This document shows positions 27,392 through 36,165 of a stretch of 64,000 nt of DNA, in pieces (position 1 is the first letter of the stretch; each line of letters starts with the position of its first letter). The DNA lies in contig JAFGEP010000097.1 in the NCBI GenBank assembly GCA_016931535.1, positions 16,091 through 80,090 on the forward strand, read 5' to 3'. The notes beneath the pieces were generated by a model. The model ran no database searches, was not told the DNA's origin, and saw only the letters and a program-made list of their open reading frames with translations. The DNA comes from Bradymonadales bacterium (GTDB taxonomy: Bacteria > Myxococcota_A > Bradymonadia > JAFGEP01). Position numbers and translations under genes: made by a program.

Positions 27392-29890
27392 ATGATGGCC
27401 ATGCAAACCTATCGCACTCGGTTCCGACAAGCGTTCGCTCGCTTTCTCTGCCTGCTGGTCGCCCTGATCCTGGCGGCAGCTACCGGCGAGGTGGTGGCGC
27501 AGACAGGCCGCTACGAGGGGACAACCCAGGCTCAACAGGCCTTCGCCCGGGGCCAGGCCCAGGCCGCTGAAGGCGACCGGCTGCTGCGCGAGGGAGAACA
27601 GGACCGCGCCCAAAGAGCGTATGCCCAGGCGGAACGGGAATACCGGGAGGCGATCCGGCACAATGCCGATTACCTGGAGGCGATCGAGCGTCTCGCCTAT
27701 GTCATGTACGTGTCAGGACGGAGCCGGGAGGCGGTCGATCTGCTCGAAGAGGCGTTGGACCGACATCCCGGTGATCTGTCCCTCCGCCGCATGATGGGGA
27801 TCAACCTGTACGAGCTGGGCCAGATCCCGCAAGCCATCACCATCCTGGAGGAGATCGACCAGCTCGGGGGAGCCACAACCGACGTCACTTTCATTCTAGG
27901 CAAGTACTACTACGAACAGGAGAGCTATCCCACAGCCATCTCCTACTTCCAGCGCTACCTGGTGGACCAGCCGGCGGACGCGGCGACGCACGGCGCCCTG
28001 GGTAACGCCTACCTGCGGACCGAGCAGTACGAGCTGGCGCTGGCCGAGTTCCGGACTGTCATCGATCTGGCTCCCGACAACCTGACGGCCCGGATCAACA
28101 TCGGCGACGTCTACTTCGCCTCGGCCGACCATGAGCGAGCCATCAACGTCTACAGCTACGTCGTGGAAAGAGACCCCGAAAACGTCCGCCTGTGGTTCAA
28201 CATGGGCAAGTCCTACTTCGAGCTGGGGCGATTCTCCGAGGCGTTGGACTCCTTCCAGCGGGTCACCAGGCTGCGCCCCGACCTGCACCAGGGGCACTAC
28301 TATGCAGGCGCCACCCTGGTGGAGCTGAGGCGGTACGAGGAGGGACGCCAGGCGCTCTCGCGAGCCATCGCCCTGGAACCGGACCACGCGCTTTCCCTGT
28401 ATCGCCTCGGCCAGGCAGAAGCCCACCTGGGGCGCCTGCCGGAGGCCGAGGAGGCGCTCAACCGGGCGGTCGCGCTGAACCCTGAAGAGCCGTGGTTCGT
28501 CTGGGCGCTTGGTGATGTCCAGCGCCGCCGGGGGCGATACCAGCAAGCGGTCGAGCTGCACCAGAACGCCATCCGGATGGACGGGGACGAGTCCCCCTTC
28601 CATGAGAGCCTGGGTCGAGACCTGGTTGCACTCGGGCGGATAGACGAGGCGACCGCCTCGTTGGAGCAGGCGATCGAGCTGGACCCCGACCGGGTTTCCA
28701 GCCAGCAGGCGCTGGCCGTCAGCCTGTTGCACCGCGTCCAACTCTCCGTGGATCAGCAACGGTACGACACGGCGCAAACCGACCTGGACCGGGTCGCCGG
28801 ACTGGGGACCCATCCGACCGAGGTCGCCTTGAACCAGGCCATTCTGGCACTGCTGCAAGACCAGCTCGATGCGGCCGCCCTGGCTCTGGATAGCGTGACC
28901 GGCCCCCAACGCGATACCTTGAGTTTCCGTCGGGTCCAGGCTCAGCTCGCCCTCCAGCAGGGGCAACCAGCCAACATCGCAGAGATCCTGGCCGACCTGG
29001 CGAGCAGTGACCCTGCCGAGCTCGACACCCGTGACGCTGCGCTGCTGGGACATGGTGCCGCCCAGGAACAGAACTGGGAAAGGGCCATTGCGCTCTTCAA
29101 TCGGGCCGCTTCGTCGGATGACCGATTCCTGGCGGCCGTCTCCCTGTGCCGCCTGCGACGAGGCCTCCAGTTGGCCGACCGCAACCGCTGGGGAGATGCC
29201 GCCGACCAGTTTCGCCAGGCGCTGGACCACAGCGATCACCTGGAGTCACAAGATGTGGTCCGACTGCAGCTCTCCCTGGGGATCTCGGAGCTGGCCAATC
29301 AGAACTGGGGTCGAGCCCAACGCGCCTTGAGCGAGGCGAGACGCGGATGGGACGCGTTGCGGTCGGACAGCCGCTCGCGGCTGCCCTCCCGAGATACCCT
29401 GCGCACCCTCGATCTCTGGTTGGCTTATGCCCACTATCGGGATCGCAATTACCGGGAAGCGATCGACCAGCTGCGCGCGCTCCCCACCGGTGGGGACGCC
29501 AGGCTAGTCGCCGAGCTTCTGGTCTCAGCCCACGACCATCTGGCCCGGACCGAGCTGGAGCGCAACAACATCGCCGCCGCCCGGGCGCACTTCGAGACCG
29601 TGCTGGAACAGGTCCCCGACAACCCCATCACCCGCAACAACTATGCTTGCCTGCTCTACAGCAGTGGTGATCGGCAGGAGGCGGGGCGGATTCTCGAACA
29701 GCTGGCCGAAGCCGGCACTCCGGTCAACGCCCTCTTCAACTATGCCATCTACCTGGATGAGGTCGCCGATCAGCCGGAGTCCGCCTATCGCCACTACCTG
29801 CGCTATGTCCAGCAGGACGGCGAGGCTGCCGACGAGGCGCGCCGGTTTGCCCGCATCAAGGAGGAGGTGTTTGGATTTGAATCCCGATAA
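27392..29890 (+). CDS. exported TPR-repeat protein
   Basis: 832 residues. A signal peptide (FARFLCLLVALILAAATGEV, cleavage near VAQ) is followed by about 20 tetratricopeptide units running nearly to the C-terminus. Clear units include AIRHNADYLEAIERLAYVMY, AISYFQRYLVDQPADAATHG and ALDSFQRVTRLRPDLHQGHY. It is probably a periplasmic protein-protein scaffold. The ATG at 27392 is chosen because the signal peptide begins there; upstream in-frame sequence is not protein-like. It overlaps the start of the PhnD-like gene, so it belongs to the partner-switching operon. Confidence 0.88.
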   Translation: MMAMQTYRTRFRQAFARFLCLLVALILAAATGEVVAQTGRYEGTTQAQQAFARGQAQAAEGDRLLREGEQDRAQRAYAQAEREYREAIRHNADYLEAIERLAYVMYVSGRSREAVDLLEEALDRHPGDLSLRRMMGINLYELGQIPQAITILEEIDQLGGATTDVTFILGKYYYEQESYPTAISYFQRYLVDQPADAATHGALGNAYLRTEQYELALAEFRTVIDLAPDNLTARINIGDVYFASADHERAINVYSYVVERDPENVRLWFNMGKSYFELGRFSEALDSFQRVTRLRPDLHQGHYYAGATLVELRRYEEGRQALSRAIALEPDHALSLYRLGQAEAHLGRLPEAEEALNRAVALNPEEPWFVWALGDVQRRRGRYQQAVELHQNAIRMDGDESPFHESLGRDLVALGRIDEATASLEQAIELDPDRVSSQQALAVSLLHRVQLSVDQQRYDTAQTDLDRVAGLGTHPTEVALNQAILALLQDQLDAAALALDSVTGPQRDTLSFRRVQAQLALQQGQPANIAEILADLASSDPAELDTRDAALLGHGAAQEQNWERAIALFNRAASSDDRFLAAVSLCRLRRGLQLADRNRWGDAADQFRQALDHSDHLESQDVVRLQLSLGISELANQNWGRAQRALSEARRGWDALRSDSRSRLPSRDTLRTLDLWLAYAHYRDRNYREAIDQLRALPTGGDARLVAELLVSAHDHLARTELERNNIAAARAHFETVLEQVPDNPITRNNYACLLYSSGDRQEAGRILEQLAEAGTPVNALFNYAIYLDEVADQPESAYRHYLRYVQQDGEAADEARRFARIKEEVFGFESR

Positions 29891-30893
29891 TCCACACGTC
29901 GTATCGTGGTCCGATCCGCAGCGGCTACAGCCCCCAGGGTTCCTGATCCCGGAAGCCCTCATCCCATCGAACCAGGTCGGGCGCCTGTTGGCCGCTCTTG
30001 TCGCCTGTCTGTTGTTGACGGCCGCCTCGACTGCCCTTGGCCAGGAACCGGCCCAGTCGCTCACCATCGCCTTCTATGCTCCCAGCGTCTACTTCGAGAA
30101 CAGTGTGGCCAGAGCGGGTTTCATCGACAATCTCGCATCCCGCCTGGAGACCGAGCTGTCCCTTCGCGTTCAAGGTCAGAACCTCTCCAACCCCGACGCC
30201 CTGACTGACGCCGACCTGGCCATCGTCGACGGACCCTACTTCGCCTCCAACCGGATCGGCACCCCCCTGGCTTCTGCGGAGGCCAGTTTCGGCACCAGCG
30301 GGCCACTGGCGCTGCTGGTATCCTCTTCCGGCCCTCGCCGCCTGTCCGAGCTGCGCGGTCGCACCCTGATTCTCCCCCGAGGCTGCCCTCGCCTGGTGGA
30401 CTTCATCACCGGGACCGTCCTGGTGGGGGAGATCTCGGCCGAGGCTTTCTTTGGCGGGATCGAGTACACCGCCAACTTCGAGTCGGCGCTGTCGGCGGTC
30501 GAGCAGGGTCGTGCCGATGCCACCCTGGGCTTCGCCGATCAGGCCGGTGCGAGCGGACTGCGGACACTGGACAGCTACGGCGTGGCCCCCATGCCGGTGG
30601 TGGTGGCGATTGCGGAGGGGATCGATCCGGCCCTGGTGGAGCGGATCGGGGAGGTCATCCGGAGCTATCGGGGTGACCAGAGCATCCGTGGCTTCTCCAG
30701 CTACGACAGCACCTCGGTCAGCCGCTTCCAGACCGGCTGCTCGACAAACGCCCCCCAGCGCACCATGCTCATGACTCGACCGGGCATGGTGACCATGGAG
30801 GGTTGGGAGATCGATCTTCCGACCGCAGTGGAGCCGTTTCCCTTGACCCCTCCGGCGGTCCTGCTGGTTGTGCCCCCGCTGGAAGAGCCGTGA
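29877..30893 (+). CDS. PhnD-like periplasmic binding protein
   Basis: About 338 residues if started at the TTG at 29877, which has AGGAGGAGG nine bases upstream and overlaps the end of the TPR gene. A hydrophobic segment (VGRLLAALVACLLLTAAS, ending ALGQ) would export it. The rest resembles phosphate/phosphonate ABC-type binding proteins (PhnD-like, PF12974): SLTIAFYAPSVYFE, DADLAIVDGPYFAS, LRGRTLILPRGCP and ALSAVEQGRADATLGF. There are no transporter genes, so it may be a ligand sensor that feeds the phosphatase or ATPase in this operon. The exact start is uncertain. Confidence 0.78.
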   Translation: MNPDNPHVVSWSDPQRLQPPGFLIPEALIPSNQVGRLLAALVACLLLTAASTALGQEPAQSLTIAFYAPSVYFENSVARAGFIDNLASRLETELSLRVQGQNLSNPDALTDADLAIVDGPYFASNRIGTPLASAEASFGTSGPLALLVSSSGPRRLSELRGRTLILPRGCPRLVDFITGTVLVGEISAEAFFGGIEYTANFESALSAVEQGRADATLGFADQAGASGLRTLDSYGVAPMPVVVAIAEGIDPALVERIGEVIRSYRGDQSIRGFSSYDSTSVSRFQTGCSTNAPQRTMLMTRPGMVTMEGWEIDLPTAVEPFPLTPPAVLLVVPPLEEP

Positions 30894-32026
30894 GCCCCCG
30901 AGCGTTTCTGCTGGCTCCTGACCAACCGATTCTCCGCCGCCTGGTGATCGCCATCCGCAGCGCCGCATTCGATCTCGAGCTCGCGACGCAGCCCGAACAG
31001 CTGTCCACCGCCATGCGATCGAATTTCGACGTGGTCCTGGTGGCCTGTCCCGACCTGACGAGTTCCGACCCGTTCTACCGCGCCTACCTCACCCTGGCCG
31101 ATTTCGCAGGGTGCACACGCCTTGTTCTGGTGGGTGATCTGCAAGATGCCCGGATCGCCCAGGATCTGATCGAGCGGAGCCTGTTGCGCCACATCATCCC
31201 GTTGTCCCGACCCGGTCTCGCCCTCCGGATCCTGCTCGCGCTCGCCATCGCTCGCCAGTGCGAGGCGACCGGACCGGGTCATGGCCTTCCCCTCCCGGAG
31301 GCGATCCAAAGGCGTGTGCCACGAGAAAGGGACCGGAGGAAAGCAGAGCAGGCTGGCCAGGACCACAGCCTCTCCTCAAGCCCGGTGAGGGAGGAGCGAG
31401 AGGTGATTTTTCGTGGTCAGGGGGAGGATGCCCTGGCCAGCCTGGAGCGGTTCTTTCCCTACGGTTCGGTCCTACAGGAGCGAACGCTGCAAGACAGTCG
31501 CCAGAAGGAGGAGGCGCTTGCCGCCCTGGCCCGGTATGCCGAGGGGTTCACCAGTTCCAAACGGTTGATCCAGGCGGCCTGTGGGACAGCCGACGAGCTG
31601 TTGACCAACGCCTTCTACGATGCCCCCGTGGATGCCGCGGGCCGCCCGCTTTTTCGATCTCTTCCGCGCAATCGGCCGGTGCGGTTGCCCTTTCCCAGTC
31701 GAATCAGCTTCCAGTACGGCTGTGATGGACACGCGCTGTGGCTCTCGGTACGAGATCCTTTCGGGAGCCTGGATCGTGGGACCTTTTATCGGCACCTCCT
31801 TGTCCACTCGCGCTCCGATCGGGAGCGGTCACCCGAAGGGCGAGGCGATGGGATCGGACTGTCCACCTTGTTCTGGACCCTTTCGGACCTGTTCGTCCAC
31901 CTGGTTCCGTCGGTTGGCACCGAGATCATCGGCTCCCTGTCGATACAAGGCTCCTACCGGGAGCATCTCGATCAGCCCCGAAGCTTTCATTTCTTCGAGC
32001 ACCCGATCCAGGTGCGGCAGCAATAG
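30890..32026 (+). CDS. receiver-like plus HATPase (RsbW-type) protein
   Basis: 378 residues from the GTG at 30890, whose GTGA overlaps the previous stop. The N-terminal 120 residues look like a receiver-type alpha/beta domain (AFLLAPDQPILRRLVIAI, DVVLVACPDL), although a canonical phospho-acceptor pocket is not obvious. A charged linker follows. The C-terminus is a GHKL ATPase: ADELLTNAFYDAP is the N-box and RGDGIGLSTLFW the glycine box. No HisKA dimerisation domain is seen, so it is closer to RsbW/SpoIIAB serine kinases than to histidine kinases. It would phosphorylate a STAS antagonist and bind a sigma factor or other partner. Confidence 0.8.
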   Translation: MSPRAFLLAPDQPILRRLVIAIRSAAFDLELATQPEQLSTAMRSNFDVVLVACPDLTSSDPFYRAYLTLADFAGCTRLVLVGDLQDARIAQDLIERSLLRHIIPLSRPGLALRILLALAIARQCEATGPGHGLPLPEAIQRRVPRERDRRKAEQAGQDHSLSSSPVREEREVIFRGQGEDALASLERFFPYGSVLQERTLQDSRQKEEALAALARYAEGFTSSKRLIQAACGTADELLTNAFYDAPVDAAGRPLFRSLPRNRPVRLPFPSRISFQYGCDGHALWLSVRDPFGSLDRGTFYRHLLVHSRSDRERSPEGRGDGIGLSTLFWTLSDLFVHLVPSVGTEIIGSLSIQGSYREHLDQPRSFHFFEHPIQVRQQ

Positions 32027-32056
32027 CAGGATTGACGAGGCGACGGGGAAAAGGGG

Positions 32057-32383
32057 CTATTCGTCCTTGAGGCGCTTGAGGTGGCTGAGGATCTTCTCCT
32101 TGGGGGTGAGATCCCGCTGTCCTGCCATCGGTCCGCCTCCATGCATCTCGGCCAGGAGAATGGCTTCCATCAGTTGAAGCCGTGTGTTCACCTCGGGGTC
32201 GGAGGCGCTCACGAACGCCAGCTCGTGGTCATCCTCCTCGCTCAGGCCATGGATCATGCGCACCACCCGTTCCTCTTCCGCCGTCAAAGGTCCGTTCGGC
32301 GGCTCGGCGACGCGGGTGCTGGTCCTGATCTGGCCAGCTCGTTTGGGTGTGGACTTCATCTCGGCCAATGGTCTTCTCCGCAT
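32057..32383 (-). CDS. small hypothetical protein with own promoter
   Basis: 108 residues starting at MRRRPLAEMKST (an alternative ATG lies eight codons later). It is charged and helical, with EERVVRMIHGLSEEDDHEL and LQLMEAILLAEMHGGG and a basic end (KEKILSHLKRLKDE). No membrane segment or known domain. A well-spaced promoter lies about 90-120 bases upstream at 32479-32507. Its stop is 30 bases from the end of the convergent RsbW-like gene. Regulatory role possible, unknown. Confidence 0.65.
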   Translation of the reverse strand: MRRRPLAEMKSTPKRAGQIRTSTRVAEPPNGPLTAEEERVVRMIHGLSEEDDHELAFVSASDPEVNTRLQLMEAILLAEMHGGGPMAGQRDLTPKEKILSHLKRLKDE

Positions 32384-32478
32384 TCCCGTCTGCAAAAAAC
32401 GGGCATCTACCGCACAAGCCGATCGGGCCGGGCAGATCGGTCCGTGGTCGGACGGGGGATCGCCCACGAACTGGATTG

Positions 32479-32507
32479 TTTATATCCGAGCCCCGTCCCG
32501 CTGGCAA
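32479..32507 (-). promoter_or_regulatory. sigma-70-type promoter for the small gene at 32057-32383
   Basis: On the minus strand TTGCCA (32507-32502) and TATAAA (32484-32479) are separated by exactly 17 bases in an otherwise GC-rich gap. Transcription would start near 32472. Confidence 0.6.
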
Positions 32508-32656
32508 ATTATCGCCGGGCACCAAATGGCGGGCCTCGGATGGCTCACGGTCCACAGCGTATCGCAGCTCGGAGGCTGTGCACAGTTCGGGTCGGTCTCT
32601 ACCCACCGTTCGTCCAGCCAGCATCCGGTGGCCGGTTGGGGTGGTCAGCAGAAGAT

Positions 32657-33265
32657 CTACCGTCCTCTCCGAACCACCAACCGCACCAGCAGAAGCAGGA
32701 TCACGACTGCCAGAGCGGACCAGGTTACCTGGGAGTAGGTCCGGGCGAAATCGAGGATCGCGTCCAGGTTGGCGCCGATGGCCAGACCCACCGCCAGTAG
32801 CAGGCCGTTCCACAGCAGGGCGGCCAGGAAAGCCAACGTGAGGGTGCGCAGCCGCCCCATCCCCGCCATTCCCGCGGCAACGAAGAAGAAGGCGCGGATG
32901 CCGGGCAGAAACCGGTTGAGGACCAGGTAGAGATCGCCATGCTTGGAGAAGCCCCGGCATACCCGGTCGACGGCCCGGTGCACCCTAGGCCTGGCGGCCC
33001 ATCGCTTGAGTCGGCCTGTGCCGGGGCGCGCCAGCCATCTCCCGAACTCGAAGTCCAATGCGGCACCCCAAACGCTGCCCAGGGTGACCGCCAAAAAGAC
33101 GGGGAAGGCCTGCACCCCTTTACTGCCGGTCAGGATCCCTCCCCCCAACACGATCACGTCTCCGGGAAAGGGGGGGATCACGTACTCGATCCCTGCGGCC
33201 AACGCCAGGATCAACCAGACTAACGGACTGGGCAGAGAGAGGATGGCGGTGATGAGGTCGGTCAT
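32657..33265 (-). CDS. DedA-family membrane protein
   Basis: 202 residues with the DedA/SNARE-associated (VTT) fold. The order is an N-terminal re-entrant-like segment (LPSPLVWLILALAAGIEYVI, then PPFPGDVIVLGGG), the conserved acidic and glycine features around LGSVWGAALDFEFGRWLA, the family motif NRFLPGIRAFFFVAAGMAGM, and two terminal membrane helices. DedA proteins act as lipid (undecaprenyl-phosphate or phospholipid) flippases or keep the proton gradient. The ATG at 33263-33265 lies 10 bases downstream of the tsaE stop, so the genes are probably co-transcribed. Confidence 0.9.
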   Translation of the reverse strand: MTDLITAILSLPSPLVWLILALAAGIEYVIPPFPGDVIVLGGGILTGSKGVQAFPVFLAVTLGSVWGAALDFEFGRWLARPGTGRLKRWAARPRVHRAVDRVCRGFSKHGDLYLVLNRFLPGIRAFFFVAAGMAGMGRLRTLTLAFLAALLWNGLLLAVGLAIGANLDAILDFARTYSQVTWSALAVVILLLLVRLVVRRGR

Positions 33266-33275
33266 GTCGGGCCGC

Positions 33276-33791
33276 TCACTCCGAACCGGAGGGGGGGTGT
33301 TCACAGACATCGGGCAGCAGGAGTTGTCCGATGCGATCGGCGGGAGCCTCGATCTCGATCAGCCGTTCCGAGTCGGAGAGGATGGTGAGCCGCACGGACC
33401 AGGAGTGGGAGTGAAAGGCCTGGGGGATGCGGTCGGACCACTCGACGACCAGGATGTAGCGGCCATCGTCGAGGAGGTCCCAGTAGCCGGTGCCTTCCAG
33501 GTCATCGAGTCCATCGAGGCGGTAGAAGTCGAGGTGGCAGACCGGGGGTTGGCAGTGGTAGAGGTTGGTGATGGCGAAGGAGGGGCTGGAGACCATGGTG
33601 GGCGTGCCGGAGGGCAAAGCGGCGACCAGCCCGCGGGTGAAGGTGGTTTTCCCGGCGCCGAGGTCGCCCTGTAGCCCGACCAGGTCGCCGGACTGGAGTA
33701 CGCTGGCCAGGCAGGCGGCCACGGATTGTGTTTGTTGGGAGGAGTGGGAGGTGAAGCGCCTGGTGCGTGATGGGGGCATGAAGTGGTCCAT
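33276..33791 (-). CDS. tsaE: tRNA threonylcarbamoyladenosine biosynthesis ATPase TsaE
   Basis: 171 residues from the ATG at 33789-33791 (a second ATG at 33779 gives 167). The Walker A motif GDLGAGKTTFTRG is typical of TsaE, followed by SSPSFAITNLY, HLDFYRLDGLDDLE and LVVEWSDRI, the usual Walker B/P-loop neighbourhood. TsaE supports TsaB-TsaD in making t6A37 on tRNAs that read ANN codons. A longer upstream reading frame exists but is not protein-like and runs into the structured RNA region. Confidence 0.94.
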   Translation of the reverse strand: MDHFMPPSRTRRFTSHSSQQTQSVAACLASVLQSGDLVGLQGDLGAGKTTFTRGLVAALPSGTPTMVSSPSFAITNLYHCQPPVCHLDFYRLDGLDDLEGTGYWDLLDDGRYILVVEWSDRIPQAFHSHSWSVRLTILSDSERLIEIEAPADRIGQLLLPDVCEHPPSGSE

Positions 33792-33888
33792 CGGGTCGGG
33801 TTGTGGCCGGGCGGGCGAGCTCGTGGGGTGCCAGCCGGGCGTAGGATGCCTGGGGTTGGAATGGAGCATGAGCGGTGGGGAGGTCAAG

Positions 33889-35450
33889 AAAAAAGTGTAG
33901 GGTTGGTGACGAGAGGTTCGGTTTCCCCTTCGAAGGGATCGCGCACTGCTGGTCCTCTGGATCCGTCGCCGGTTCCAGAGGGTCCTCTCGCGTGGTTTAC
34001 CTGGACTTCGGAGGTGGGCTCGAGCACTGTAGGACCGTATTGGTTGAGTCCTCCCTCTTTGCTGTTTATCCCAGGTGACCGGGCCCAGCTTTGAGGTCTT
34101 CCAGTGTCCGAGTTGATCGCCGAGTTGCAAGCAACACCGGCGGTCGACCTCCCATGTCCTTGGACGCCACTTCAGAGTATGACAGCAGCGGCCAATCGTC
34201 GCTGCGCGACCCGAGTCTCGCCCGAGGGGTGGCCGAAGCCACGGTCCCGAGGCGGGGTCGGGGGCTGCAACCAGCGCTCGGAGTGAATAGAAACTACCCC
34301 TTCGAGCTCTCCGATGAAGTCAGTCACGAGGACAGACTGCAGTCGGAGTGGTGCCGACGCAGACGACGATACCTTCCTTGGGGTTCGGCTCCTTTCGGCG
34401 AAATCAGTCCGGGCGATCTTCCACGCGTCGGTTTGCCTCGTCGACGCCGTCCGCTCACAGGGTTTCTCACCCTCTCAGCGGTTTGTTCCCGCCTGGACCT
34501 TGTGGCCTTGTTTCGTGCCACATCCGCCCATAGGATTTTGGCCTTCAGAGCTTTTCCCTCTCGGCCAGCCGTGGCATCTCACGATGCCCTGTACTCTCTT
34601 GCCGTTGGACTGGCCGACCAACATTCCAGGAGAACCTGTCCTGCTGGCCAACCCCTGCCCTTTCGTGCAACGGAATAGCCGATCTTCCTGTCGGGCCGAA
34701 ACCGCTCTTTCCCCGGTACTACCCGCAAGTTGCATCCTACATCAGCTGATTCGCTCGCATCGCCGAAGCGAACGCGAACAGCACAGCGAGCGGCAGGAAC
34801 AGCCTGCAAGGCGTTGATGCACCGCGGTCCAAGAGGTCCAACTCGACATTTGGAAAGGCCGTCCGAAGCAGAGAGAAGCAGGCAAGAGCCTCGACTTCAG
34901 AGTCTTGCTCCGGCTGAGAGTCCGTTCTCACGCCGCGTGCGTTACTACGCAGCGGAGCCGATGCTCTCCTGACCTTCTCCCCCTCTGAGGTGGTCCCGCT
35001 CGACCGTTGGACTTTCGCCCTCCCCTCCTGTGCTTCCCACCAAACGGCCGTTCCTGTCTCGCGACAGCAACCAACCGCCTGGCCCCGGCACTCCAGGGTT
35101 TCGATCCGGTCGGGCCTGGAGTGAACTTGATAAGCTCACTCAACCCCTTTGAGGTTTCCCACGTCCACCGCTCGACCGTATGGGAACCGCACTGAACGGT
35201 AAACCGCTCGGCGCGGCCGGCGCAACGCGTGCAAGCACGCCCTGCACCTACCATGCGGAAACCGAACCGGAAGACAGCCCAAAGCAAGCTTTGGACCACC
35301 CTTTCGCCACACCCGGCGCAAGCGCCCGATGCGGCTACCTGCTCGGTCGACCGGGAAAGAACATCCCCACCGCCGAAACGATGAGGATACTACCCCCCCG
35401 GCACTCGACCGGTGTCGGTGCCGAACCAAAGGTCGTCATCAACCCTACGG
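33889..35450 (-). ncRNA. candidate large structured non-coding RNA (about 1.5 kb)
   Basis: No reading frame here is protein-like, yet the minus strand is full of short hairpins. Four carry a G(CUUG)C tetraloop (34124-34135, 35227-35240, 35279-35294, 35315-35326), one a C(UUCG)G tetraloop on a 5-bp stem (34229-34242), and two GNRA loops, GTGA on 6 bp (34573-34588) and GCGA on 5 bp (35054-35067). More stems lie at 34198-34210, 34425-34447, 34451-34481, 34502-34521, 34933-34955 and 35119-35141, and a three-way junction at 33910-33990. The tetraloops have canonical sequence only on the minus strand. A TTGACG-17-TATAAA promoter sits just upstream and an A6 tract at 33889-33894 gives U6 at the end. 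I see no rRNA, tmRNA, group II domain V or RNase P signature. End points are estimates. Confidence 0.62.
33910..33990 (-). other. predicted three-way junction near the RNA 3' end
   Basis: An outer 7-bp stem (33910-33916 with 33984-33990) encloses a CCCT-tcga-AGGG hairpin (33926-33937) and an 8-bp hairpin (33954-33961 with 33974-33981). A U6 tract follows 12 bases beyond on the minus strand, so this may be a terminal domain, although it is not a textbook terminator. Confidence 0.45.
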
Positions 35451-35456
35451 TCCAGG

Positions 35457-35485
35457 TTTATACCCCCCCTCGTTCCCGCCGTCAA
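35457..35485 (-). promoter_or_regulatory. near-consensus sigma-70 promoter driving the structured RNA
   Basis: Minus strand TTGACG (35485-35480), 17-base spacer (35479-35463), TATAAA (35462-35457). It reads away from the 94-residue gene, whose stop is 62 bases upstream, into the non-coding region. Expected start near 35450. One of the best promoter matches in the window. Confidence 0.72.
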
Positions 35486-35546
35486 CCCTTTTTTTCGAAA
35501 CTGTTTGACAAATCGAGAAGTGCTTGATAACTGTGGAAATTCGCCA

Positions 35547-35831
35547 CTACGCAAAACCGGCGCGCTTGTCCCGCCCTGATGGTACCTGCCTTTTCCCGCT
35601 GATCAACAAGATCGATCCCCCTCGCACCCAGATCCGCTCGGCTCGATCCTCGATCGACACCACCCAGTCCTCCCCATGCGGCACCAGTCGACCCACCGGA
35701 CGCAACGACACCGGACCCGATACCCCTCCATCCAGCAACACCGTCACCTCCACCCCCTCCTCGGGCACCCACCCCCCCTCCTCCTCCTTCAACCCCAGCT
35801 CACCCGCCAGCTCCCGCGTCATCTCCCACAT
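35547..35831 (-). CDS. small hypothetical protein upstream of the structured RNA
   Basis: 94 residues starting MWEMTRELAGELGLKEEEGG, with AAGGAGGG five bases before the ATG at 35829-35831. The body looks like a compact beta-rich fold (GVEVTVLLDGGVSGPVSLRP, VGRLVPHGEDWVVSIEDRA, ERIWVRGGSILLISGKR) and the end is basic (KRQVPSGRDKRAGFA), which would suit RNA binding. No family recognised. It lies just ahead of the promoter of the putative RNA and reads in the same direction, so it could be a partner protein; this is inference from position and charge. Confidence 0.7.
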   Translation of the reverse strand: MWEMTRELAGELGLKEEEGGWVPEEGVEVTVLLDGGVSGPVSLRPVGRLVPHGEDWVVSIEDRAERIWVRGGSILLISGKRQVPSGRDKRAGFA

Positions 35832-36165
35832 CGCGTCCCTCCTTGCAGCCGCGCTTCGTTCTCCCCCCCCTACATCGTGATCCCCGTCACCACCCGGGCT
35901 ACCTCGAATTGTAGGCCGACCGCCCGACCAGCGAAACCCCCAATCCACCCTCCCGTTTTTTTGTTGCCCCTCGGTCGGCGACCCTTTACCTTTGCTCCCT
36001 TGGTCCAAGACAACCGGTATCCCGTTCAATCCCGCGCCTCTCCAAGGCAAACGACATCTTTCTGCCCCTGTAGTCCGGGCGCCCCCCATACGCTCGCTGC
36101 TGACAGCGCCGCCCGGTTGGTGTACCCTGAGATGCTGAACGAGTCGTTGATCACGGGGTATCCGG
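35832..36165. other. divergent intergenic region
   Basis: This 334-base gap lies between the 94-residue gene (minus) and the exported protein gene (plus). It is pyrimidine-rich on the plus strand and holds the candidate minus-strand promoter at 35908-35936. I see no other gene or repeat in it. Confidence 0.5.
35908..35936 (-). promoter_or_regulatory. candidate promoter for the 94-residue gene
   Basis: On the minus strand TACAAT (35913-35908) is a good -10 element, 17 bases from TTTCGC (35936-35931), a weak -35 element. Confidence 0.42.

Noticed and set aside
33889..35450. Ribosomal RNA or group II intron as explanation of the structured region
   Set aside because: None of the usual 16S/23S core sequences and no domain V or reverse transcriptase remnants are visible on either strand. 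Several short frames across the region are not protein-like.
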